In this document: piece after piece, positions 19,917 to 28,552 of the stretch | Position numbering within the stretch: position 1 is the first letter of the stretch | How the letters are laid out: each line of letters starts with the position of its first letter | Origin: Amantichitinum ursilacus | Lineage (GTDB): Bacteria > Pseudomonadota > Gammaproteobacteria > Burkholderiales > Chitinibacteraceae | Direction of reading: 5' to 3' | DNA length: 64,000 bases | Assembly (NCBI RefSeq): GCF_001294205.1 | Contig: NZ_LAQT01000026.1 | Location: 1 to 64,000, forward strand | Translations under genes and position numbers: made by a program | The notes under the pieces: generated by a model | What the model was told of the DNA's origin: nothing | What the model saw: the letters and a program-made list of their open reading frames with translations, nothing else | The model's database searches: none

Positions 19917-20948
19917 TCAGCCGCCCGCCTCGTGTTCCTTCTGCGCCAGCCGCGCCTGCAGCAGCACCACGATCAGCAAAAACACACCACGGATTACCGA
20001 TTGCCAATAGGCCGACAGGCTGATTACGCCTTTGCCGTTTTCAAAATTAAGGATGTTGAAGATCAACCCCAGCAACAGCACCCCCGACAAGGTTGAGCCG
20101 ATTGAGCCTTCACCACCGGTCAAGCGCGTGCCGCCCACCACCACGGCGGCGATGGCGAACAATTCCCAGCCATTGCCTTCGTTGGGTTGGCCCGCGCCAA
20201 ATTGCGAAGCCAGGATGACGCCCGCCAGGCCAGCCAGCGCGCCGCTCATCAAGTAGGTCAGAAATTTGACCCGATCCACCGGCAAGCCCATCAGGCGCGC
20301 GGCTTCTTCGTTGCCGCCGATCGCCAGCACGGTGCGGCCAAAGGCGCTGAAATTAAGCAGCAAGCCGCCTGCGATAAACGCCAACGCGCCCATCCATGCC
20401 GGAATCGGAAAGCCCAGAAAATCACCCTGGCCGATTTCGGTAAAGCCGCTATCCCACGACACCGATACCGACTGGTTGCCCGCAAACAGCAGCGCCAGCC
20501 CGTGCGCGGCCAGAAACGTGCACAACGTGACAATAAAGGGCAGGATTTTCAGCCGCGTAATGATCAGCCCATTGATCATGCCGATCAGCGCCCCCGCGCC
20601 GACGCCCGCCGCCAGCGGCAGCACCACGCCCCGCGGGCTTAGCAAGGCCGAAATCACACTGGCCAGCGCCGCCGTGGTACCGACGGACAAATCGATGCCG
20701 CCCGTCATGATGACAAACGCCATCCCCACCGCAATCAGCCCGAACATGCTGTTGTAGCGCAGCAGTGACAGCACGTTATACGCGCCCAGAAAGTTGTCGT
20801 AGCGGGTTGCGCCAAAAATGATCAGCAACACCAGCGCCACCAGCACGCCCTGGGTGCGCAGCAAATGCCAACGGCTGCGTTTGCGCGCAATGGGCGCGGC
20901 CAGCGCTTGCGCCAGGTGGCCGGCGTTCATCGGTATGGATTCAGACAT
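19917..20948 (-). CDS. yjfF: Sugar ABC transporter permease, YjfF-like
   Basis: One of two inner-membrane permeases of a CUT2-type monosaccharide importer. Multiple hydrophobic helices surround the family motif GIDLSVG and the late EAA-like region ARLMGLPVDRVKFLTYLMSGALAGLAG. I begin at the ATG at 20948 (343 aa): GGGAG precedes it, and it follows the ytfT stop by one base. Similarity is to the E. coli galactofuranose importer subunit YjfF. The true sugar could be galactofuranose, galactose or a pentose. It is the last gene of the operon. Confidence 0.88.
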   Translation of the reverse strand: MSESIPMNAGHLAQALAAPIARKRSRWHLLRTQGVLVALVLLIIFGATRYDNFLGAYNVLSLLRYNSMFGLIAVGMAFVIMTGGIDLSVGTTAALASVISALLSPRGVVLPLAAGVGAGALIGMINGLIITRLKILPFIVTLCTFLAAHGLALLFAGNQSVSVSWDSGFTEIGQGDFLGFPIPAWMGALAFIAGGLLLNFSAFGRTVLAIGGNEEAARLMGLPVDRVKFLTYLMSGALAGLAGVILASQFGAGQPNEGNGWELFAIAAVVVGGTRLTGGEGSIGSTLSGVLLLGLIFNILNFENGKGVISLSAYWQSVIRGVFLLIVVLLQARLAQKEHEAGG

Positions 20949-20949
20949 C

Positions 20950-21933
20950 TCAGTTCTCCCGCTTTTGCAGGTATACGGCGACCAGGATAATGCCGGCTTT
21001 AACCACCAGCGCGGCCGCATCGGGCACGCCGTGGGCCAGCAAGGTGTAACGCACCAGCTGGATGATCAGCGCGCCGACCAAGGTGCCGACGATACGGGCG
21101 CGGCCACCGGTCAGCAGGGTGCCGCCCACCGCGACGGCGGCAATGGCGTCGAGCTCGATGCCCAGCCCGATCAGGTTGGCGTCGGCCGACGAGTTAATCG
21201 CAATCACCAGCAATCCCGCCAGGCCCGACAGCGCACCGCAGATCACATACACCGCCAGCTTGACGCGTTGCACCGGAATGCCCGCCAGCCGCGCGGCGCG
21301 TTCGTTGCCGCCGGTGGCCAGGATGTAGCGGCCAAACAGGGTCGAGCGCATCACCCAAGCCGCCACCAACACAATCGCCAGCATCAGCAATACCTGGAAC
21401 GGAATGCCCAGCACCTTGCCCAGCCCCAACCAGCGAAAACCGGCATGGCTAAATGTTTGCAGATTGCCGTTGGTGAGCACCTGCGCCACGCCGCGGCCAG
21501 CAATAAACAGAATCAGCGTGGCCACAATCGGCTGGATGCGAAAGCGCGCCACCAGCGTGCCGTTCAGTACACCGCCCACGCTGGCGGCCAGAATCGGCAG
21601 CACGATGGCGACGATCATGCCGATGGCGGGGATGGCCAACAGGCCAGTCCTGGCGCCAAAAATCAGCGGCGCCAGCGCGCCCGAAATTGCCATCAGCGAC
21701 CCGACCGACAAATCAATGCCGCCGGTGGCGATCACCATGGTCATGCCCACCGCCACAATCACGATGGTCGAGACCTGGGTCATATTGATATTCAGCGTCT
21801 GCAGCGACAAAAAATGGTCGGTAAAACACAGATTGAACAGCAGTAGCAGCACCAGCCCCAGCAGCGCGCCCGAGGGCACTTTGGCCCATTTGGGCAGACT
21901 GCGCGGGCCCGGGGTTTTCAGCGTCAGCGTCAT
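20950..21933 (-). CDS. ytfT: Sugar ABC transporter permease, YtfT-like
   Basis: The second permease of the same importer, 327 aa. It has the conserved ATGGIDLSVGSLMAISGA segment of RbsC/YtfT-type permeases and the cytoplasmic coupling region NERAARLAGIPVQRVKLAVYVICGALSGLAG. About eight to ten membrane helices are visible. Its start overlaps the stop of the ATPase gene as ATGA, and its stop is one base from the next start, so the three genes are translated as a unit. Confidence 0.88.
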   Translation of the reverse strand: MTLTLKTPGPRSLPKWAKVPSGALLGLVLLLLFNLCFTDHFLSLQTLNINMTQVSTIVIVAVGMTMVIATGGIDLSVGSLMAISGALAPLIFGARTGLLAIPAIGMIVAIVLPILAASVGGVLNGTLVARFRIQPIVATLILFIAGRGVAQVLTNGNLQTFSHAGFRWLGLGKVLGIPFQVLLMLAIVLVAAWVMRSTLFGRYILATGGNERAARLAGIPVQRVKLAVYVICGALSGLAGLLVIAINSSADANLIGLGIELDAIAAVAVGGTLLTGGRARIVGTLVGALIIQLVRYTLLAHGVPDAAALVVKAGIILVAVYLQKREN

Positions 21934-23474
21934 TGCACGCCCTCCTCTGCGGTGGCGCGGCCGGCATTGGCCATCGCCGCCATGATGTTGGTTTCGCTGA
22001 TCTCGCCACCTTGCAGTTCGCGCACGCTATAACCATCGCGCAGCACCACCACGCGCTGGGCATAGGCGGTCAGCTCTTCCAGTTCGGACGCGATCATCAG
22101 CACCGCCAGCCCGTCATCGGCCAGCTCTCGAATCAGGTTCAGGATTTCCGCCTTGGCGCCCACATCGATACCGCGCGTGGGCTCGTCCAGCATCAACAAA
22201 TCAATCTTTGAACACAGCCAGCGCGCCAGCAGCACTTTTTGCTGGTTGCCGCCCGACAATTCGCGGATTTTCTGTTGCGGGCCGGAGGTCTTGATCTGCA
22301 GCCGGCTGATAAATTTCTGCACGATTTCCTGCTGCGCCTGGCGATTGACCACACCCAGCTTCACCAGTTTGGGTAGCAGCACCAGCGTCAGATTTTCGGC
22401 CACCGACATCTCGGGGATGATGCCCTCAATCTTGCGGTCTTCCGACAGATAGGCCACGCCATGCGCGATGGCATCGGCCGGGCTTTGCCAGCTGACTGAC
22501 TGGCCTTTCAGCTTCATCTGGCCACCGTCGACCTTGTTGGCGCCAAACACGCAGCGCGCGGTCTCGGTACGCCCCGCGCCCAACAAACCGGCCAGGCCGA
22601 CAATCTCGCCCGGATGCACAGCAAAGCTGGCCTCGTTAACGCGCAGGCCGCTTTTTAGATGATCCAGCTGCAGCGTGGCCTGGCGCGCGGTTTCGGGCGC
22701 GGCGCTGTCGCTGGCGGCACGGGCCACCGTGCTGGCCAGTTCGCGGCCCAGCATCGTGGTCACCAGCTGCAACTTGTCCATGTCGCTCATGGCTTTTTCG
22801 GCCACGGTCTGGCCATCGCGCATCACGGTCACGCGGTCACATACCGCATACAGTTCGTCCAGCCGGTGGCTGACAAAGATGACCGACACGCCGTCGGCCT
22901 TCAGTTGCCGGATAACGCGGAACAGCGTTTCCACCTCTTGCTCATCCAGCGACGAGGTCGGCTCGTCCATGATGACCAGTTGCGCGTGCTGCGATACAGC
23001 CCGTGCAATCGCCACCATCTGCTGCGTGGCGGTATTGCAAAGGTGCAGCGGCAAGCGCACATCGGCGCCGATGCCCAGTTTGGCCAGCAACGCTTCGGCC
23101 TGGCGATACATGGCGGGCCAGTCGATCAAACCCAGGCGACGCGGCTCGCGACCGAGAAAAATGTTCTCGGCCACCGAGCGCAAAGGAATCAGATTCAGTT
23201 CCTGGTAAATCGTGCTGATGCCCCCGCGTTGCGCTTGCAACGGGGTAGAAAAATCGATGGCCTGGCCGGCAAAGCGGATTTCGCCGCCATCGCGCTTGTA
23301 TGCGCCGGTCAGGATTTTGATCAATGTGGATTTGCCGGCGCCGTTTTGCCCGATCAGGGCATGCACTTCGGCGCGGCCGATCGTCAACCGTGCATTCTTT
23401 AACGCAGCCACCCCCGAAAATGCTTTGGTGATGTCGCGCATTTCCAGCAGCGGTGCGGACGCTTGCGAATTCAT
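21930..23474 (-). CDS. ytfR: Sugar ABC transporter ATP-binding protein, YtfR-like
   Basis: This 514-aa duplicated ATPase energises the importer. The first cassette has Walker A GQNGAGKST (about 38-46) and Walker B VIMDEPTSSLD. The second has a degenerate P-loop region LAGLLGAGRTE, signature LSGGNQQKVLLARWL and Walker B LLMLDEPTRGIDVG. This two-cassette layout with one altered P-loop is normal for RbsA/YtfR proteins. AGGA precedes the ATG. It is separated from the binding-protein gene by a 197-bp gap with two strong hairpins. Confidence 0.92.
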   Translation of the reverse strand: MNSQASAPLLEMRDITKAFSGVAALKNARLTIGRAEVHALIGQNGAGKSTLIKILTGAYKRDGGEIRFAGQAIDFSTPLQAQRGGISTIYQELNLIPLRSVAENIFLGREPRRLGLIDWPAMYRQAEALLAKLGIGADVRLPLHLCNTATQQMVAIARAVSQHAQLVIMDEPTSSLDEQEVETLFRVIRQLKADGVSVIFVSHRLDELYAVCDRVTVMRDGQTVAEKAMSDMDKLQLVTTMLGRELASTVARAASDSAAPETARQATLQLDHLKSGLRVNEASFAVHPGEIVGLAGLLGAGRTETARCVFGANKVDGGQMKLKGQSVSWQSPADAIAHGVAYLSEDRKIEGIIPEMSVAENLTLVLLPKLVKLGVVNRQAQQEIVQKFISRLQIKTSGPQQKIRELSGGNQQKVLLARWLCSKIDLLMLDEPTRGIDVGAKAEILNLIRELADDGLAVLMIASELEELTAYAQRVVVLRDGYSVRELQGGEISETNIMAAMANAGRATAEEGVQ

Positions 23475-23513
23475 GGCTGTATTCCTCGACCACCGGCGCG
23501 CGCGGGCGCCGGT

Positions 23514-23538
23514 AAAAAAATGGCCGCCAGGCGGCCAT
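23514..23538 (-). terminator. Terminator-like hairpin in the ytfR leader
   Basis: On the minus strand ATGGCCGC-CTG-GCGGCCAT is followed at once by seven T. It ends only 40 bases before the ytfR start, so transcripts must read through it or begin inside it. Confidence 0.75.
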
Positions 23539-23632
23539 AACAGAGGATGAAGCGGAGACCGCCTCGACCGAAGGTTCTGTGGAGATCTGTGCCAATCAGA
23601 TCAGGCGCGAGGCCTGACGTGGCAGGGGGTTA

Positions 23633-23663
23633 ACAAAACGGGCCGCAGCATGCCGCGACCCGT
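23633..23663 (-). terminator. Terminator after ytfQ
   Basis: On the minus strand an imperfect stem of about 11 bp (ACGGGTCGCGGC with GCTGCGGCCCGT, including G-T pairs) is followed by TTTTGTT, 10 bases after the ytfQ stop. It would lower ytfR-ytfT-yjfF expression relative to the binding protein. Confidence 0.75.
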
Positions 23664-23671
23664 TTTGAACA

Positions 23672-24646
23672 TCAGAATCCGTTGGCCAGGTTGGCTTGCG
23701 CGTTGCTCTTGTCAAAGAACAAATCGCTGACCTTCACCCACGGTTCGATCTTTTCGCCAGCCGCATAGCGCTGCGCCACCTTGCACGAAATCGGACCAAA
23801 GAACGGGCTCGATTGCACTGTTGCGCCCAGCTTGCCGTCGATGATGGCTTGCAGCGCGTCTTTGGTGCCGTCAATCGACACCACGATTACGTCTTTGCCC
23901 GGCTTTTTGCCAGCGGCTTCAAGCGCGGCGATGGCGCCCATGGCCATTTCATCGTTGTGGGCGTACACGGCGGTCACATCCGGGTGCGCTTGCAGCAGCG
24001 ACTCCAGCACCTGACGGCCTTTATCGCGGGCAAAGTCGCCGTCTTGCGAGGCGATGATCTGCATGCCGGACTGTTTCTTGACGGTTTCGTCAAAGCCCTT
24101 CTTGCGATTGTTGGCGGGCGATGCGCCGGTGGTGCCTTCCAGCTCGATGATCTTGGCCTTGCCGCCGGTGGCCTTGATCAGCCATTCCGCAGCGCGGTGG
24201 CCCTGGTCGACAAAGTCCGAACCGATAAAGGTGACGTAATCGCGGCCCGGCTTGGCTACGCTCTGGTCGAGATCACGGTCCACCGCAATCACCGGAATGC
24301 CGGCTTTCTTGGCAGCCATGACTGCGGGCACCAGCGGTTTTTCTTCACGCGGGGCCAGCACAATCAGATCGACCTTTTGCGCGATCATGCTTTGGACGTC
24401 GGCCACTTGCTTGGAGGCAGAGCTGGCGGCATCGGTATACACCAGCGTCCAGCCACATTTGCTGGCGATGTCTTTCATGCTCTGCGTTTCGGCGATACGC
24501 CAGGGGTTGTTGCTTTCAGTCTGGGCAAAGCCGACTTTGTAGGCGGCTTTTTTAGGTAGTTTGGGCAGGCCATCCGCGGCTGCCGTGGCAGCAGCCACGC
24601 AGCAGGTTGCAATCAGGCTGGCCAGTACTGCAGATCGTACTCGCAT
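23672..24646 (-). CDS. ytfQ: Periplasmic sugar-binding protein of the ABC importer, YtfQ-like
   Basis: It captures the sugar in the periplasm and delivers it to the YtfT/YjfF permeases. A signal peptide covers about residues 1-25 (hydrophobic LIATCCVAAATAA). The mature protein is a type I periplasmic fold; SNNPWRIAETQSMKD, the GTTGASPANNRKKGF loop and VYAHNDEMAMGAI match YtfQ-type galactofuranose-binding proteins. I start at the ATG at 24646 (324 aa), with GAGGAG 7 bases before it, and reject nine further upstream codons. Ligand identity needs binding data. Confidence 0.9.
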   Translation of the reverse strand: MRVRSAVLASLIATCCVAAATAAADGLPKLPKKAAYKVGFAQTESNNPWRIAETQSMKDIASKCGWTLVYTDAASSASKQVADVQSMIAQKVDLIVLAPREEKPLVPAVMAAKKAGIPVIAVDRDLDQSVAKPGRDYVTFIGSDFVDQGHRAAEWLIKATGGKAKIIELEGTTGASPANNRKKGFDETVKKQSGMQIIASQDGDFARDKGRQVLESLLQAHPDVTAVYAHNDEMAMGAIAALEAAGKKPGKDVIVVSIDGTKDALQAIIDGKLGATVQSSPFFGPISCKVAQRYAAGEKIEPWVKVSDLFFDKSNAQANLANGF

Positions 24647-24744
24647 CACAAATCTCCTCGGGTAAACATCCACTACGCAATAAAGAGTGTCGTTACTTTG
24701 TACTTCTTCTTTTTTTACTACAGCGAGGTGATTCTTGGATGATT

Positions 24745-24767
24745 AATAATATTTGTCAAATATTATT
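24745..24767. promoter_or_regulatory. Perfect AT-rich palindrome, probable LacI-type operator
   Basis: AATAATATTTG and CAAATATTATT are exact 11-bp arms around one T. It lies about 100 bp upstream of the ytfQ start and overlaps the stop codon of the lacI-type gene. A site sharing the left arm occurs upstream of the mutarotase gene (25980-25998). Confidence 0.65.
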
Positions 24768-25848
24768 GATCATTATCAGAGCGAGACACCGATTCACGCA
24801 CAACCAGCGGGCATTCCATCTTGATATGGCGCTTGCGCAGCGCCCCTTGCGTGGCCGCGTCTTCAGGCGACGCCGCTTCCGCGATCAGGGTATCCACCGC
24901 CCAGCGGCCCATTTCATAGTTGGGCAACAACACCGTGGTTAACGGCGGATGCGTGTGGCGGGCGATTTCCTGATCATCGTAGCCCATGATCGCAACATCA
25001 TCCGGCGCTTTCAGGCCCAGTTGCTTCAGCGCTTCCAGTGCGCCCAGCGCCATCAAGTCGTTAGCGCAGAAAATTGCGGTGGGCGGGCGCGGTTCGGCCA
25101 TCAAGGACAAGGTTTGCTCAAAGCCGGTGCCGGACATCCAGTCACCATCGCGCACCAGTTTCGGATCAAACGGCAGGTCGGCAGTGGCCAGCGCGGTGCG
25201 ATAGCCCTTAAAGCGATCTTTGGCCGCGTCCATCCACGGTTCGCCATTGATAAACCCGATGCGGGTATGGCCGGCGTTGATCAGGTATTCGGTGGCGGTG
25301 TGGCCGCCGCCCACTTCACCGGGCTCAACATGGGAAAACGCGCGCTCTTCGCTGTAACAGTTAAGCAACACAGTGGGAATGCGGTTTAGCGCGGCGGGCA
25401 CTTCGATGCTGCGGGTAAAGATGGTGGAGTAAATCACGCCCACCAGCGCCGGGTTGGCCAGCAGATGCGCCAGCGTGGCGGCTTCCACATCGGGGTCGCC
25501 GCGCGTGGCAAATACCGACAATACGCAATCGTGTTCCCACGCCGCGTCGCGCGCGCCATCCACGCTCACCACCGGATGGGGGCTGGTGGAAATCGAATCG
25601 ACGATATAGCCAATCAGATTGCGCCCCTGGCGCGGCGCGGCGGTGGTGCGCTGGGTTAAGCGATAGCCCAGCTCATTGGCAATCTGCAGCACTTTTTCGC
25701 GCGTTTTGCCCGACAGCTTGGCGCCCGACAAATTGTTGTTGAGCACCAGCGACACCGTCGATTGCGACACCCCCGCCTGCTTGGCGATATCGGTCATGGT
25801 GGGGCGGCGTTGGGGCAGTTTTTCCATCTTGCGCGAAGTGCGGCTCAT
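24763..25848 (-). CDS. LacI-family transcriptional regulator
   Basis: Predicted sugar-responsive repressor of the flanking transporter and catabolic genes. The N-terminal helix-turn-helix is TMTDIAKQAGVSQSTVSLVLNN with the hinge helix LSGKTREKVLQIANELGY. The remainder is a periplasmic-binding-protein-like effector domain (IGYIVDSIST at the start, DDVAIMGYDDQEIARHTHPPLTTV near the end). The length of 361 aa is normal; AGGA lies 8 bases before the ATG. It lies between the importer operon (same strand) and the divergent mutarotase-lactonase genes, the usual place for a local regulator. Confidence 0.93.
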   Translation of the reverse strand: MSRTSRKMEKLPQRRPTMTDIAKQAGVSQSTVSLVLNNNLSGAKLSGKTREKVLQIANELGYRLTQRTTAAPRQGRNLIGYIVDSISTSPHPVVSVDGARDAAWEHDCVLSVFATRGDPDVEAATLAHLLANPALVGVIYSTIFTRSIEVPAALNRIPTVLLNCYSEERAFSHVEPGEVGGGHTATEYLINAGHTRIGFINGEPWMDAAKDRFKGYRTALATADLPFDPKLVRDGDWMSGTGFEQTLSLMAEPRPPTAIFCANDLMALGALEALKQLGLKAPDDVAIMGYDDQEIARHTHPPLTTVLLPNYEMGRWAVDTLIAEAASPEDAATQGALRKRHIKMECPLVVRESVSRSDNDQ

Positions 25849-25979
25849 GCAGTCGTTCCTGAATACGGTCTTATCAGCGCACGCGAGCGCGCGCAGTGTC
25901 GATCAGCATGATATGCGATCAGCCGGTTTTTTTCCGCCCCATCGCTGATAACGCACTAAAATAATCCGTATTTATTAGT

Positions 25980-25998
25980 AATAATATTGATATATTAA
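25980..25998. promoter_or_regulatory. Second AT-rich operator-like site
   Basis: AATAATATT-GA-TATATTAA repeats the left half of the palindrome at 24745-24767 and is an imperfect inverted repeat. It lies between the lacI-type gene and the divergent mutarotase gene, about 57 bp before the latter's start. Confidence 0.5.
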
Positions 25999-26054
25999 CG
26001 CCCAGACTGACAGCGCCAGACCCACCCATGGCGACTATTTTTGAGAGATCCTGC

Positions 26055-26972
26055 ATGGCCACTACGTCTTCCGAGCTGTTGCATCTGGCCCACGGGCCGC
26101 ATGCGTTGATTCTGGCGCCGGGTTTGGGCGGCAGCATCGTGCGCTATTTCAGCCAGCGCGATGATCGCCGGTTTGAATGGTTGCGCCCCGCCAGTCAGGC
26201 GGCGCTGGCGCAGGGCAATCCGCTGGGCATGGCCAGCTTTCCGCTACTGCCATTTTGCAACCGCATCCGCGAAGGCCGCGCCCCCGCGCGTGATCGCACG
26301 ATCCAGATGCGCGCCAATATGCCCGATTCACCGCACACCCTGCATGGCGTGGGTTGGCGCTTGCCGTGGCAAGTGGCGGCGCAGACCAGCAACAGCGCCA
26401 CGCTAACGCTGGAGCATCCGCGCGACGACTGGCCATTCGACTTTTATGCCACGCAATATTTTGAGCTGGATGACGCGCTGCATATCACGATGACCCTGGA
26501 AAACCGCGACAGCGTAGCCATGCCCGCCGGCCTGGGCCATCACCCGTATTTTTTGCGCGATGCCCATACCTGGCTGCGCAGTGACGTCAATGGCATGTGG
26601 CAATCCGATGCCGAACTGATGCCCACGCAACTGACACAGCCGCCGCTGCTGGACGCCTTGCGCAAAGGCTGTCTGATTGATGATCTGGTGCTCGACAACA
26701 ACTTCACCGGTTGGCAACGCCAGAGCGAAGTGCGCTGGCCGCAATACGGCGCCGCGCTGACGATGACGGCCGAAGCCCCGTTTGATTTCTTTGTGCTGTA
26801 TGTGCCGCCCGGGCTCGATCATTTCTGCATGGAGCCAGTCAGCAATTGCACCGACTGGCTTAACCTGGACCCCGGTCAGCCCGAAATTGCGGGCGGACAT
26901 TGGCTGGAGCCGGGCGAAGTGCTGCAAGCCCGCTTTACCCTTGCGCCGCGCTTTACCGGGCCGCAGTCATGA
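26055..26972 (+). CDS. Aldose 1-epimerase (mutarotase) family protein
   Basis: It probably interconverts alpha and beta anomers of the imported sugar. Conserved features of the GalM fold are present: CNRIREGR near residue 75, HTLHGVGW, the GHHPYF motif with the catalytic-type histidine, and a late glutamate in FCMEPVSNCTDWLN. I start at the ATG at 26055 (305 aa) after GAGAG; an upstream in-frame ATG at 26028 would add nine residues. The stop overlaps the next start as ATGA, so it is coupled to the lactonase gene. Confidence 0.85.
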   Translation: MATTSSELLHLAHGPHALILAPGLGGSIVRYFSQRDDRRFEWLRPASQAALAQGNPLGMASFPLLPFCNRIREGRAPARDRTIQMRANMPDSPHTLHGVGWRLPWQVAAQTSNSATLTLEHPRDDWPFDFYATQYFELDDALHITMTLENRDSVAMPAGLGHHPYFLRDAHTWLRSDVNGMWQSDAELMPTQLTQPPLLDALRKGCLIDDLVLDNNFTGWQRQSEVRWPQYGAALTMTAEAPFDFFVLYVPPGLDHFCMEPVSNCTDWLNLDPGQPEIAGGHWLEPGEVLQARFTLAPRFTGPQS

Positions 26973-27874
26973 CCGGCTTTGAGGTATTCGGCCCAGCCTT
27001 TAACGCACTGATCCTGCCGCACGCGCGTATCGACTGCCTGTACAGCGATGCGCGCTGGACCGAAGGCCCGCAGTGGTATGGCGATGGGCAATATCTGTTG
27101 TTTAGCGATATTCCGGAAAACCGCATCCTGCGCTGGATTGAGGGCGTGGGCGTCAGCGTGTATCGGCAACCCGCGGGCTTCAGCAATGGCCGCGCGCGCG
27201 ATCTGCAAGGCCGCACCATCACCTGCGAACACGGCATGCGCCGCGTAACGCGCACTGAATATGACGGCTGCATTTCAACGCTGGTGTCGCACTTTGGCGG
27301 CGGCCGGCTTAACTCGCCTAATGACGTGGTGGTGCAACGCGACGGCAGCATCTGGTTTACTGACCCCGACTACGGCATTTTGACTGACTACGAGGGCGAG
27401 CGCGCTGAGCCCGAGCAGCCGCAATGCCATGTGTTTCGCATCGATCCGCTCGGCCGGGTGCAAGCGATGATCAGCGATATGGTCAAACCCAACGGGCTGG
27501 CATTTTCGCCGGATGAGCGCCTGCTGTATGTGGCCGATAGTGGGGGTTCCCATGTGGAAAACGGCCCGCATCACATTCGCCGCTTTGCGCTGGATGAACA
27601 CGGTGTGCTTAGCAATCAAGGCGTGTTGGCTGAGATCAGCCCCGGTATGCCGGATGGCATCAAGGTGGATGAGCTCGGCCATATCTGGAGCAGCGCCGCC
27701 GATGGCGTGCATTGCTATTCGCCGGCAGGCCAGTTGCTGGGCAAGATCCGCTTGCCCGAGACCGTCAGCAACCTGTGCTTCGGTGGACCCAAGCGCAACA
27801 GGCTGTTTATTACGGCATCCAGCTCGGTGTATGCGGTGTATGTGGCGGTGCGAGGGGCCAGGCTGCCCGGTTAG
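26969..27874 (+). CDS. SMP-30/gluconolactonase family sugar lactonase
   Basis: Predicted to hydrolyse an aldonolactone, the product of a sugar dehydrogenase, in an oxidative sugar pathway. The six-bladed propeller signatures are WTEGPQWYGDGQYLLFSDIPENRILRW at the start (metal-ligand Glu), GRLNSPNDVVVQRDGSIWFTDPDYGI in the centre, and PDGIKVDELGHIWSS with the metal-ligand Asp late. The start at 26969 (301 aa) overlaps the mutarotase stop. No sugar dehydrogenase is visible nearby, so the pathway is incomplete in this window. Its stop overlaps that of the convergent gene. Confidence 0.88.
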   Translation: MTGFEVFGPAFNALILPHARIDCLYSDARWTEGPQWYGDGQYLLFSDIPENRILRWIEGVGVSVYRQPAGFSNGRARDLQGRTITCEHGMRRVTRTEYDGCISTLVSHFGGGRLNSPNDVVVQRDGSIWFTDPDYGILTDYEGERAEPEQPQCHVFRIDPLGRVQAMISDMVKPNGLAFSPDERLLYVADSGGSHVENGPHHIRRFALDEHGVLSNQGVLAEISPGMPDGIKVDELGHIWSSAADGVHCYSPAGQLLGKIRLPETVSNLCFGGPKRNRLFITASSSVYAVYVAVRGARLPG

Positions 27875-28464
27875 AGCGCCAGTCCGCGCGTTAGCAGGAT
27901 ATGCGCGCGCTGCGTGGCTTGTAGCGCGGTTTCAGCGTCGGCCAGGATCGAGACGGCGCCTGCCGCCAACTGCCGCGCGCCCACGCTGATTTCACCTGCG
28001 ATCACCTCAATATTTGCGTCGGCAAACGCGGCATCCGCCAGCATCGCGCCCGGCTCCAGAAACACGTCGAACATCGCAATATGCCCGCCGCTGCATGGCG
28101 CGCTTTTGCCGCAGGCCGCGCCAGCCAGTATCCGCACGCGCCAGCCAGGGCCGATGGCGACCGGGATTTCGCATTTGCTGAACAAGCGCCGCTGCACCGG
28201 CGATGGCCCCAGCGCCAGCACCACGCCGTGCACGCTCAGGTCGCGGATGCCTTGCAGTTGCAGCTCGGCATGCGCGCGCGGCGCACACAGCCATTCGCCC
28301 GGCGACAAATGCGCGCGGCCGCCACCCAGGCCGTCGACATTTAGACAGCTTTGCGAGTCTTCAAACAAATAAACCACCGCATGCTCCGCCGCGGCGCTCA
28401 GCGGCAAGCGCGGCGGCGCCTGGCCTTGCAGGTGCTGGCGGACGACGGGCTCTGGCGTAGACAT
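27871..28464 (-). CDS. Small cupin-like protein, weakly resembling a pirin C-terminal half
   Basis: I cannot name it with confidence. The 197-aa protein is rich in short beta strands. The second half (FDVFLEPGAMLADAAFADANIEVIAGEISVGARQLAAGAVSIL) has the spacing of a cupin barrel as in the C-terminal half of pirin-like proteins. The first half (LSPGEWLCAPRAHAELQLQG) could be a second cupin. No obvious metal-binding HxH remains. It is convergent with the lactonase gene, sharing four bases (TTAG), and its own promoter side faces the azoR terminator. Confidence 0.6.
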   Translation of the reverse strand: MSTPEPVVRQHLQGQAPPRLPLSAAAEHAVVYLFEDSQSCLNVDGLGGGRAHLSPGEWLCAPRAHAELQLQGIRDLSVHGVVLALGPSPVQRRLFSKCEIPVAIGPGWRVRILAGAACGKSAPCSGGHIAMFDVFLEPGAMLADAAFADANIEVIAGEISVGARQLAAGAVSILADAETALQATQRAHILLTRGLAL

Positions 28465-28501
28465 GATGCGGTACGGTCTCCATCGGGTTTGCTTTGGACA
28501 A

Positions 28502-28532
28502 TAAAAAACGCCCGGACCAGCCGGGCGTTTTT
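28502..28532 (-). terminator. Bidirectional terminator after azoR
   Basis: CGCCCGG-ACCAG-CCGGGCG has flanking A and T runs on both sides. It lies 20 bp after the azoR stop on the minus strand. Confidence 0.85.
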
Positions 28533-28552
28533 ACATGCGGGCCAGTTACAGC

